Positions 48,230-61,020 of a stretch of DNA of 64,000 nucleotides are shown here, one piece after another. Both the position numbers and the translations under genes were made by a program. The notes beneath the pieces are model-generated. The model worked only from the letters and a program-made list of their open reading frames with translations. It searched no databases and was not told where the DNA came from. The number at the start of each line of letters is the position of its first letter. Within the stretch, counting starts at the first letter, position 1. This stretch comes from Ooceraea biroi (Eukaryota > Arthropoda > Insecta > Hymenoptera > Formicidae): contig NC_039514.1 of the NCBI RefSeq assembly GCF_003672135.1, forward strand, positions 6,019,287 to 6,083,286. The letters are read 5' to 3'.

Positions 48230-51200
48230 AAACTTTCTCTTTTATTTTGTCTAGTTTGAGGATTATAATAAACACGAAAGAAATTAGGCTCCAGAGAGAG
48301 AGAGAAAATTAAGCTGTTTTACCGGTTATAAATTACTCTATTAATTATACATAATGTTGTCCATTTACTATCAAACGTTTATTAATTTTCGTATAAACAC
48401 TTTAAACTTCATTCTTCAAAGAAACTGCTGATGAGATCGTTAGCGTGTTTTTCCCCTGTAATTACACAAGACGCGATAATCGTGAAAGTTTAATCACGCA
48501 CGCTAATTTACACGAATACTTTGTGTGTGTATGTAACGTGCTAATATTTGATGTTTTATATTTATATTTGATATAACATTTGTGTGTGTACATGTGGTAT
48601 TTTATATTTTCCCATAGTCTTGTGTTAATTATATACATTATCTACAGGATAATGCGAGTTTAATGCTTTTATCTTTTTTGTTTCCATATATGATTTTAAT
48701 TAATTATATAATTTGTTATTATACTTATTAAAATATTATTTATATAACGTCATTCAAATTCATTTACTTGCACATTAATTTCATACGCTATTTCAAAATC
48801 ATAATGTAAAGTGATATAACATAATGTAAGATATAATGTAAAATACTATATAAAAATTAAAAAAATCTATCGCAAACGTTTAATTTTCCAAGGATACCGT
48901 ACATTTATAGAGACAAAATTAATTAAAAATTATGACGATCAAGGTAACGTCATATCGAGATCCCCTGATTCAATGTGAGTTCCTAGTCCTGAAGTCAGAT
49001 TAGTCTCATGACTGAATATCTTTATTAATTAAGGATGTGGTTAATATCTTAGATGCTTGGCATACCCTCGTCATACGGTTCTTCCGCTTCGCGACCGACA
49101 GCCCAGAAAACTCAAATCCCCTCTCATCATAAAGCAATTAGTCATTAATGGAATTAAGCGGTACGTCATTACACGATTTGCAGTGGGTGAACGGGGAGCT
49201 AGCGAGCTACAGTGTGCTATTCTGGCGTTTAGCGTGTTAATACGTAATCTAGTCTGCGGATTTCTGATACAGACTAACTCAGTTTTCACGCGCAGCACTG
49301 TTATTGTGCAAGAGACACTTACATGAAGATGCAATGTTCATGAACAAAATTAATTAATATTAATATTCTCAACGGCACAATTATGTAACAGTTACAATTA
49401 TCACCAATCTATAGAAAAAAAGAAAGAGAGGAGAAGGAATCAGAGAAACAGGAATATTTACATCAAGCACAGATCGACATTCGAGTCGACAGAATAAAGC
49501 ATCCTACCCAATCGTAACCCAGACTTTGAGATTCGAGTGTTAATGAAGTCTCCAATCGTCGATAACGTTACCGAATCCTGGCGAAATATCCACTCCCACA
49601 CACCACATATATATATATCTACTACGTCAATTACATGCGCATCGGGGAACGTAGGTACATAAGCGCGCGCGTACTCACACCGCGAGTGGAATAAATATTC
49701 GAGCATACAGCGAACAATGGGTGCGATACGCAATTCGTGCCTTCGAAGCGGATATTTGACGTTCGGCAAATACCATGGATGACATGCCGCTGCCATTCCC
49801 CCGTCACCGGCGTCTCAGACCCGCAGTCGAGGACCCTCGGAGTGGCCTGAATCGTCAGTTTCAGGGGGTGGCGGGCGGGCAATTGCGGGTGGGATGACGA
49901 GCATGCGTGTGTCTGTGTATGCGTAAAAGAGAGAGAGAGAGGGAGATAGGAGGAAATTCGAGGCATATTTGACTGCCGCGTTTCCGGTCGGCTGCCTCAA
50001 TATGCCGGACCGATAAAGCAGAATGTCGACCAGGCCGAGACAATGCGACGTTTCGAAGCGGCTGGCTTTCGAAGGGAAAACGTTTCACGTGGCCGTTCGT
50101 GTGGCCGCGGACGAGGTTCGCGAAACAAGAGAGAAGCTGCTGCGAGAGGAAGATAATTTCCGAGGTATTCGCGTGTAAATGCGACAGCGACGTCATTACT
50201 TCGTCGCTATTATTTGAGAGAGAGAGAAAGAGGCGCATGCTTTTACTTGATTGTGGTAAATTGCGGAGTATAATTAGTGCAAATGTGCTGGTTTGTACGA
50301 TGAAAAGCACTGGGAATAGAAGCTTGCTATATAGAGAGTTTAGCGTTAGTAAGCACTCGGTATTAGATAAACAATTTATTATAAAAATATTTAAATTTGA
50401 TACTGAAGACGAAATAAAAATAAAATGATGTGTCTCGCGTTATCCCGCATCTCAATAAGATATAAATAGAAATAATCCCGAATAAATGCACACGAAATTG
50501 CAAGCCGAAATTAAATTTTAATCTCCGTTGACGTGCACCGCGGGAGAAATGATTTAAAGAAAAGAAGACTTTCCTGAGATGAAAAGCCTAGGGGGCTTGA
50601 TTTATCGCACTCGATCGCCCCATTTCTCCATGAAGATTTAATCTACTCCGAGCGCTGCAAACCCAATCGAGGTCTACGGTGAATCAGAATTTACGTAAAT
50701 CGAAAACTTTCATAATGGAACCCACAAATCTCGGTGATTCGATCGTGTATCTCGCGCCTGGGCAACCGTACGGCAAGATGATTGCCTCGACGCACCAAAC
50801 TTGTGAAGATCAATGATTTACAGAATATATTTTTGTGCAGATAAGCGCAATCGTGCTCTCACGGTTGATTGAAAAACAAGATAACGACCCAACAACAAGA
50901 TATCTGGTCAGGTAAATCCACCGTTTCGTGTGCACACAAAAATCGTAAAATCGTAATGCGTTTAAAACCAATTCCTGCACGCGAGACATTTAAAAACAAG
51001 ATAATAAATTGTAAATTTTTGTTATTTACTTCCTCTTTCTGTTGTTTAGTTTTCATTTCCTTTCGTTTTCATGAAATTATTATTGATATTATAATTTTAC
51101 ACTTATGCTTATAATCGAAGAATCGAACGACGTGATTACGCCTTACTGGAGACAACCAGGCAAACGTTAGTGCGACATGGTAAACCAGTTGGTAGGGATA

Positions 51201-54200
51201 ACCGATTGTACTAAACATTGACGCATTCTTTAAATCTGTTAAATCATTGACGGAAACGCATTAACAAGAGATCAAACAGTGCTGATAAAATTCAAGCAGA
51301 CGGAGTCACGTAGTTAAAAAGTGATATCAAGAAATTTACAGGTATTTAAATGTAACAGCATGATGTTTACAAATGAAGTAAATAATATACTTTTAACATA
51401 GGGAATATTAATCTTTCACTAGCTAAAAATACGCGGAATACATTCTATTCTTTTATCAGATAAGATAAGAAATCATGATTCGTCAAGTTCAACTACCTTT
51501 CAATCGTACTCATCTACTTACACACTGATCACAGAATCTATTTACGATATCCAATACACCGAACATAAGATATATGCTTGAGACAATATATATATATATT
51601 GTATCAAGATCATTGATATATCGCCCCTAATCTTAACATTTATTCTCAAAATTTTCCCTAAAAAATTATTAAATCTTAAAGAAAATTACTCGTTTAAAAA
51701 ATCTATCTAAACTTTGCCTGAAAACAACCCAATAATGTATCAACATTATGTTAGTCTTCATAATCATTAATCTTTGCGATTAGTATAAAAATAATAAATA
51801 AAGAACTGCAAACCTCGTAAGCGCTATTACATGAAACGCGGTGCTTAAACTTAACTGAAATGCATTCCAATTACTCGTGTACCGAAAAAATTACACCATG
51901 CATGTTACCTCCGTTCTAGCACTTTTCCGCGTCCCGTGGAACCTGTTTCGCGATATTCTATTCACGCACAGGCGGTCTAAAAATAAGTGTAAAATTCAGT
52001 GCAAAGTGGCGGGATCGCTGGATGGATAAAACCGTCGGGCGTTTTATCGACACCACCGCCATTAAATTCCGTAATGAAATTGGACCATGACTCCGATCGC
52101 GGGCACTCACGACCGGAAATTTATATCTCAATTAAAGCCCGGCCGCGTGTACGCGTCACATATAAATCAACCGTGAATTTTCCGCGCCACTCTCACGCTC
52201 CTTTCCCGCTTTTTCCCCCGCCAAAATCGTGATCCTCGTGATCGTGAGTGCACCAAGATCTCTCACGGATGTGGCGAGTCATGGAAAAAAAAGAAAGAAA
52301 GGAAAAAGACAATAATTGCCACAAGGTGCATTCGCAATCGGTTGTAAATTGTACAATACAATGGCGATGGTTTATCGTTCAAAGTTTTATTGATGCACTC
52401 GATTATCGGTGGGAAATGTCGGTTAAGTGCTTTCGAGATAGACATAGATAGGCCCAGATAGGCGAGATCGCTCATTAATTAATTATCGGGTCGTGCGAGT
52501 GCGTCAAAAATTATTCTACAAACCTGAACACGTGAGGGCACTTTTTCGCCGGTGGGGAGGGATCTAACGATTGACATTTGATGAAGCGATAAATTTATTA
52601 TCGCGGAACGATCTTGATTCACGTTACGTGTAACGAGAGATTATCGCGATCTCGTAGCGCAACTTCGCGCGTGAAATGTCACGTACGGTAATATTAGATA
52701 TCTTTGCTAATTCGTATTGTTGTCTTTGTTTACCCGCTCGTTTCAATGCACCGGATATCACCCGCTATTTGATTTCGCTGCACGTGTGCTAATAGCTTTC
52801 CCACTTTATTTCGCCCGGCAATCCCAAAATTTCTCACCGATTTATTTATCCCCGCGATGGTTTATCGTCCGGTGCATTATCTCCATCGCGGAAACGCGAT
52901 TCTTGATATGACGTAACGCTCTATGAATATCGATGCGTCACGTCAAGCGAAATCAAGTAACGTGCACATGTACGCAGGTATGCATACGCACGTACACGCG
53001 CTTCTCTATCGCAAAGAACCCCAACTGTTTATTCCCTGTGAAAACTTCGGAACGGTCAGTGCATCCGGTGATAATGCACCGCTTCGCACTTCGGCAGCGG
53101 TGTAGAAGCACTCGAGCGAGTTCTTCCGCTGAGAAGAGAAAATACACGGTGAGCAAAATAAATACACGGAATTTCTGACCGACAGAAGTAAACAAAGTAT
53201 TAGAATATTAGTGCCTGATTTAATCTCTTGCTTTATATTATAAGAAGGTTTAGAAAAAAAAGCACGATTAAAAAATACAAAAAGCTCCGCAGTCAGAACG
53301 ATCGCAAGTCTGTCGCCGGAATCGGACACGACAAACGCGACTACTCGCAGACTGCGATCCACCACAGGTTTCTCTCCATTACGAAGATTGCGGTCGTTCT
53401 CCGCCGACGAGCGGGCAACTCCTTTCAACCCCCTGAAATCGGCGGCGGTATCGGCGATATCAGCAAGTGCGCGACGTATCTTTTCGCAAGCGTATCGGCA
53501 CGTATGGCAGCCAGTAAAACGCTTTACGAGCATCCATTGGAAATTAATCGGAGTTGATGGTCGAGGACGCGCCTTCTCCCTCCCTCCCTCCCTTTCTTCC
53601 TCTTACTTCTACCTACCACCTCCGCGGCGACGTTGATACGAAAGCCTAGGACTCGTGAAGGGCGCCGGGAGGAGGGTGGTTTGCCGGGTTGCGAACTGGC
53701 GAGATAGCGAGACGCGGATCCACGTGCGGATCGTAAAAGGGGTGACCCACCTGGCCAGCGATGCGATAGCTGCGCCAGTAAAATTTCGGGGAGAGGAAAG
53801 GGTGCGTTTACGGGTTGCCACGGAAACACGTCACGCGTCGCGCGGAGAATTCCTCTCACGCGGCGTCCGTCGAGCGTCCGCGACAATAATCCATCCCACC
53901 CTCCGGGGGTAGGTATTTTCTCCTCCGTCCCTCTACCCTTGCCTTCCTCCCTGCCTGCCGCGGCGGGTCATCGGATATGATCGAGCAAGAGACGAGAGCA
54001 AGGGCGTCCCGTAAATATATACGGTATATATGGTGTTATACGGTTGCCGTTTACAGCGCCATAAAGAGATATCGAATTCGTTTTCCGTACGCGTTAGGAT
54101 CATCCGCGGCGCGAACGCGGATTACGAGCGGAAAACTCTGACGGAGCTCTTTCGGTCGCAGCATGGTGCCTTCGGTGATCGAACGATCAAATCGCGTGAT

Positions 54201-56981
54201 CATTAGCCCAGCTTCTCAATTTTCTTGTTTTATTGAAGATTTCTAAATTCGAGTAGGAGTTTTTTAAAAGACAGAAACACAAAACATTGTTTTTGTTGCG
54301 TTGCACAAAATAGCGAAATAAACGGACAATTTCGAGACGTGGACGATGGAGCTGGGATCACGCAGCGTCGCGACAGGAGAAAGAGAAGAGAACACGTGCA
54401 AGGGAGGGAGAAGAGTTATCATGGTAGCAGCGTACGCATGGTGGCTATAAACGGCTACGAAGCATGAAAACTCTTGGCTCCGAAGCAATGTTCTTTCTCC
54501 TTGAGCTAGTTGGTGGCTGCCTTCGGACATTGCACCGATCCAACGACGTTAAACACCCGCCAGCGTCATAACGTCGCAGAGGTAAACGTCATCCTATGCC
54601 ACGCACGTGCCGAACGCGCTATCGCGACTTTTCGACACGTTCGTGAACTGTTACTGCTCTGTAACAGCTCGCGTATTCTCCATGCGTACACACGGAATGA
54701 GTCAACGGAGGGTCTGGCGGGGAGAGACTAACCCTGAGGAAATTTTCTTCTCCCCTAAATATAAGTTTAATTTCAAATTTGTATTCTTTTTAATTTTCAA
54801 AACGTAAGACTATGAAACTTTTAAACAAATATTAGAAAAATTGATATACAGTTATTAAGCATGTTTATATATCTTCAGATGGATTTGGAAATTACAATCT
54901 TATTTCCAACTCCATAACTCTTGAGTTTATGTACACAATTTCTGAAACTTATCAATTGCTACGTAGTCGATACAATTATCACGAGATTGCATGGTTCCAT
55001 AAATGGTGGTGTAATCGGATGGATATAATTTGAAAACCGTGGGCCAACAAAGTTCCAATCAAGGCCAATCGCACCGCTTATTTGGTGGCTTCCGAGAAAC
55101 CCTACACGGTTCTCATGATCTTTCACGCAATAATAATCACGCGATCGGAACTTGGAGAAGTATTTATGTCCATCGGTTGATTTCTTGACATAATATGACT
55201 CACAAAATCCAAGTTATATATTTTCTGTAAATATTTTCATTATTTTTATTACTACATCTTTCTCACTTACATATAATCGATGTCGGCTGGCGATCGATCT
55301 CGCAAGCCGACTATCACGCCGGCTACCAAGAGACGTTTCATTTACCTAAGCGCTTGGAGATTTCGCGATCGATTTAGCGCTAAACAAGGAAGCGGTTGCC
55401 GATCGTGTGGCTCCGTGCTCGCAGCGATCTGACATTTTCCCGCAGCCTTTCACCGGATCGTTGCAGGCATTTTACGGCCACCATGCGTGGCTGCCGTCAA
55501 AGGAGCAGAAACGTTTGACCAGAATGGAGCCCAAGGATCCCGGTTCGACGTTCCGGTTGTGCAATGTTCGCGCGTATCCGACGTCGTTTTACTGCACCGG
55601 TCAATAATCCATCGTCTTCGCAACAGCGTCGCCGATCGTGCCTCTGCGTTACGATCGCACGTCGAGAGAACGAGGAGACTTCGTGAAAGGAGAACAAGCC
55701 TTACGTATCGCCCGAACGCGAATAACAGCGTTTTTACGACTGCGTGACGATGAATAATACGAATTGAATAATAAGCGTAGAGACTATGTGTATGTGTGTA
55801 CACACGGACACGAATTTGACAATGTTGCTGTTAACGTCACGTGAGACGGAGGAGGATATCTCCCAATTCAAATCGAAACGAGAAAAGAATATAAAAACTT
55901 GATTTTAATAATTTATTGAAATTATTCTGAGATGGGTAGGGACATTGAAATTCGTGTAAAATAAAATAAAATTGTGTAACCTGGATAAAATATGACACTT
56001 TCTACAGAGATGGGATATAAAGTAATTTTATATATTGTTCGATGATTATATTATTAATATTATTAAAAAAGAATTAATGTGTAAATATACGCTTAATGCA
56101 ACGCTAAACACTTGTGTGTAGCGGGTGGCGGTAAGTTTTACATGCAAATACATCGTTCATGTTGCCACGTGCGCTCTCGAAGAGGAAGAACGCAATTTGG
56201 TAACAATTCGGCCAACTGGCCATGAGACCCGGAAACCGCAGCAGGAGCAGCTGCGGCAATCCGGTGCGCAATATGCGCAGCTAAATCTTCCCAGGCCGCT
56301 CCGATCGTTCCGCAGCACCCGTGAAACGTGGAACAATACAATGTGGCCAAACCTGAGGAGCGCTTATCAGCACGAGATTATTCAACGAAGCAGTAAATGA
56401 CAAATTTTAACGCAAATAAATCATAGATATTTTAAAGTATCGACAGTCACAATTCTTAAAAAGAGAAGGAAAAATAAGAGATGCGATATAAACTCTACTT
56501 GGCATGAACTTTACTTGGCAAAAATTTACTTATTGTTAGCATAAAGCAGGCTCATCAATTTTTTCCCTCAATCATATTCCGTTACCTGCATGCGAGCGCT
56601 CTCGCGTTATCGCGCTCGCAGCTCGCCGAAGGAACGGCATCGGACGGGACTGGCGAAAAAAAGGAAACGAAGAAATGCAAAAAGAGGGAAAAATAAAAAG
56701 ACGAAAAATATCGACGGCAGCGTAGAGCCGCGCTCGTAAATCCGCCGATTTAACTCCGCGCGACATTCGTGCCCCGGAGCGGAGCGGTCCTCCCCTACTG
56801 CGTATCCGCCTCTCGTGGGCTCTCTCGAGTACTCGATGAACCGGTGAATCCGCGAAAGAGGGAAGGAGAATCATCCCCCGTTAATGCCGAAGTAATGACT
56901 AGGGTGGCAACGTTGAAGGACCCTCGACAATCCGCCATTGCCAGCGTTGCCTCCCGCTCGTCCTTCTCCTCCTCCTCCTCC

Positions 56982-57002
56982 TTCTCTCTCTCTCTCTCTC
57001 TC
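56982..57002. repeat. CT microsatellite
   Basis: A pure CT run of about 20 bp at the end of a longer pyrimidine tract beginning near 56960. Confidence 0.85.
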
Positions 57003-60000
57003 GCTCTCGCTCTTTGTCGCACGCTTTCACGTTTCCTCACCCTCTACCAATTCGACTCCCCTCGGCTTCTTCCTTTGACAACGGGGATGAACGACACGCG
57101 TGTTCCACGCACAGCGCTGTCAATCATGATCAGCGGGAGGTGGAGAGCGCGCGCGATCTGCCCGGCAGCGTCAAAAACTAAAATCGCCAACCCCCGAATA
57201 GGCGGCCCCATTTGCATAGAGATTTTCGGGAGAGCCCGGTTTTTTCCCAAGCCTGCGGCATCGGGTTCACGGGGGCCCTCCACGCCGATTTCTCATCCGG
57301 GACCCTCCGAAAATTACCGGTCATGACCGGTCGACCCGGCGATCTTAAAGAGAGAGACCAGTCGTGGCGTCATTTGGAATCGCGTGAAAATCGCATTAAT
57401 GCAGTCAAAACTGACCTGTGTCGGAACGACAACCGTTTCTTTCTCTGACATATATGCACGGTAAAAAATAATTATAATATACCGTAGCGGCTTGTTGGAT
57501 ACGGTACATTACGCTAATGACGTAACGTACGAATTGTATTGTACAATCGGGTTGCATCAGCGCTGTCCGTTGCGCTATCGTTTAACGGTCATAACAATCG
57601 AATACATTAATCTACTTCGGTACTTCGGTGTTCACGTTCAATGAAATTCTCTCCGAAATAATTAATTCTCTTCGATGGACACTCGTGTACTAATATATTC
57701 ATTTACACGATGTTTACCGCAATTCCACCTGCTTCGTGCTCAAAGACGGAAAAGAATCGACGAGTCGCGCGTCGCAGAAAATCCTTGTATTATAAAGGCG
57801 GGCATCGTTCACACACTGGACAGTATTAATCCACTCACCGTACCAATACTCCGCGCTCGTTGCATAATTATACCTACGTCCAACTTTTCCCCGTATTACA
57901 ACAGTTGAGGTGAGGTCGATCGAAGTGGCACGCGATAAAACGTTTCGTGCGGACCGCGGCCAATTTCTCCCCCAAAGTCTCACGTGTAATCCGCGAGAAC
58001 ACGGGAATGCGCGACGAACGAGGCCCGAATATGTATAATGAACCCCGGCTGAACACACCATGTGACTTCGCGTTTCGAGGAGCGATTAGAAGCGAATTCG
58101 GGTTAAACGGCGGTATAACGGGCCAGCCCGGCAGTCGAACGGCGTGATTAATCGCGAAAGAAATCGAGCGAGACGGGGGTGTAAAATACCCTCTTTCTCC
58201 CCCCCTCCTCCCCTTCCCACCCGCGACAGATAGGCGAGGGTACGAGCAGCCTGGTTAGATGTACGACACTTCGTCACGTGAATATAAGCGCAGCTTTCCA
58301 CGAATATGTACGAAAAACCCGTGTCTACCGAATGATCGGACGGGCGAGCCAATAAAATTCGTCGGCACGCGAATAGCTTGTAATTACGTGTTACTCGCGT
58401 ATCGTAATAGTGTTCCCGCTAGGGTAATCAAGTCGTCGTTCGGTAGTGGAGTGAAGAAATTGAAGAGACGCCGATCGCCGAGCTATAGATTACGTACGAA
58501 AAACTCGAATTTCGGTGATCAGGAAGAAAGTGGGTCGACGTAAAACCTAGCTACCTGGCAATTTCCTGCTGGGACTCGGCCTAAGCGCCTTCCGGTATAT
58601 TTCATCACAACGAAATCTTAGTGGTCTCTTAGCATCTATTACATTTCTAGCAAAGTAGATTTGCGAGTAGGCTTTTGCAGAGCCATTTCTCTTTGGCGCA
58701 TCTTCGCGTCAAACAGCAGGAACATACCGTTATCGCGCGATCGCGCGGAAGACTGAATAAGCCTCCTCTGCCGATCATATTCAAGCTCGCATTATACCAT
58801 ACATTTATCTCGTCACCTTCCGAGATTTTCGCCGAGATGTGGATCACCCGGTACATATAACACGTTACCCCGATGTTTCGAAAGTATCCTCGATCTTTCA
58901 CCCTGTCACTTTTAAATTCGCCTGCGGGCATCAATCTCGAGGGACGCCAACGGCTTCCGCGCGGCATCGCCTTTGACGGTGATTCCGCCTCGAATCTTTC
59001 TCGCAGGGAAACGAGCGGCTTATGGCTCTCCATCTTGGGACTCGGGGACGCACGGCGTCCCATATAAGTCATGTACCTTCATATCTGCTACCGCACTGCA
59101 TTACCCTTCCTTCCTTCGTCATGCATACAACGTCGAGATAACGCGTAAGAATAGCCCAATGACAGTAATGCGCTACCAAGCCGTGAATCCTCCAACCGTG
59201 CGCTTTAGCCAAATAAATGATGCTTGCGACTGCGTTCAGCCGAGATTCAACCACGTTCTCATCAATTCTTCGTCAATTTTTATGCGTGGAAATGTTGGCT
59301 CTTTGTAACCCTACGCCGGGTCTGATGTAACGTTACTTTTGCTAGCGCGTTACGGCAATGTACAATATTCATGTTTTACATTTAAAACACAGATAATGAA
59401 CACACCGAGAGAAAATCAAACGTGTTCAAAGCGGTGAACGCAGATGTTCGGTGGCCTCTCGAATTTGTCGATAAATCGAGTTTCCCCATACGCACGCACA
59501 ACCCACGCAGGGATAAGGACACTCCAATTTTCCACGAGGCGTTCTCGCGGTTTGAAACGCCGTATCGAGTCACGTGCTCGATCATCAAATTGGAGGGTGA
59601 ACGTCGAAAGAACCGTCGCAGATACACAAGAGCCGGGCCGACGTGATCGCGCGGGGGTGACGTGCGGCTCTCGTGGTACCATGAAACGGCACGTCCGAAT
59701 CGACGTATAGAGACCGGCACGCGAAACGTATAATTTCGGGCAATAATTCCTGGCCATGGACGATTTGAGGCGAATCGACGCGTGCTTCCGGATGGACGAG
59801 CCTCCCTCGATCCAGCCGCTGGCACCGGGCACGAGCACCACCGTGGCCGTTGTACCTACATGCGAACGCTCGCGCAGGGACACACACGGGGTGGGAAAAA
59901 AAAGGAGCAGCCATAAAATTGAATCGATCAGCTAAATCACCGCGCTGGAATCGCCCGTCGCGGTAAAGAACGACGTCCGCCGTAACGTCGTGGATCCGCT

Positions 60001-60960
60001 CCGGTTGTATTATTTTACTCCGCGAGATAGATGCCGGTCCATGCCGTTTTACTTTGTTGTAACGCGAGGGATGTAAGGAGAAAGCTGTAAGGGAAAACTG
60101 TTATCCCACGCGCGACAATAAAAGCGAAATTGCCATGATGGCACTCGTGATGAGATGAGATTTCCCGGGACGAACGGGAAAACGCAAGTGCAGTAATGGA
60201 GTCTGCGTAATGTTTTTTAAGAACTGCCGTTGGACTAAGAGTTTATTACGGGAGTCTAATATCTCTTTAAATGTCTGGGAGGGAGATTAAACTCGGACAA
60301 GTACCTACGCGGTAATCGAGGGTAATTCTCCATGCACTCGTCGAGAATGGATACAGAGAGGTAGTTTCAATTATGTGATACACCAGATCGTTTTATTTTT
60401 GTGAATCATCGATGGTACATGAGAGAATTATTGTCGAATTAATATATGTTGTATTATGTTGTGCGTGATTTGATTCAAAAATATTCAAATAAACATTCAA
60501 GTTCTTCATCCTCCGCAAGTTATGACGAGAACTTCATCAATTCAAATGCTTCTCGGAATATCGTTGGCATCGTGCAAATCGCATCCTCTAGTTCAGATTG
60601 TCCGCTCGCGTCGGAAAAAATCCTCGCTGATAACAAGGGCCATTGGTGCACCCGACAAAAGAGCCCTCGTTTTGCATTCCCAGACAGCAAAATAGCTTTT
60701 CAATCTCGGTGAGCTGTTTCTCTCTTTCTCTCTTTTTTTTGTTAAAAGGGACTCCGATGAAAAATCGCGGGCGTAACGATGATCGATGCGTTCGCCAATA
60801 GAACGAGAAAGAGAACGAGAGGAAAGAAGAAAGGAATCTGAACATTGCCGATGCGTTATCGGGTCGGGATGGACGGACGGATCTACATCAGGGTAATCAC
60901 GGCTATACGTCATACGGGAGGAGCTTATATACGCATGTATATAGATACATTGGCGGGTCT

Positions 60961-60985
60961 CTGTCTCTCTCTGTCTCTGTCTCTG

Positions 60986-61018
<33 letters not shown>

Positions 61019-61020
61019 GT
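60961..61020. repeat. CT/TGTC microsatellite
   Basis: About 60 bp of CT repeats with interspersed CTGT units, becoming pure CT at the 3' end. Confidence 0.9.

Noticed and set aside
56125..56400. 91-codon frame with a polar, Gln/Glu-rich product
   Set aside because: It has no domain or signal peptide, and the opposite strand is also open for 70 codons with an Ala-rich product.
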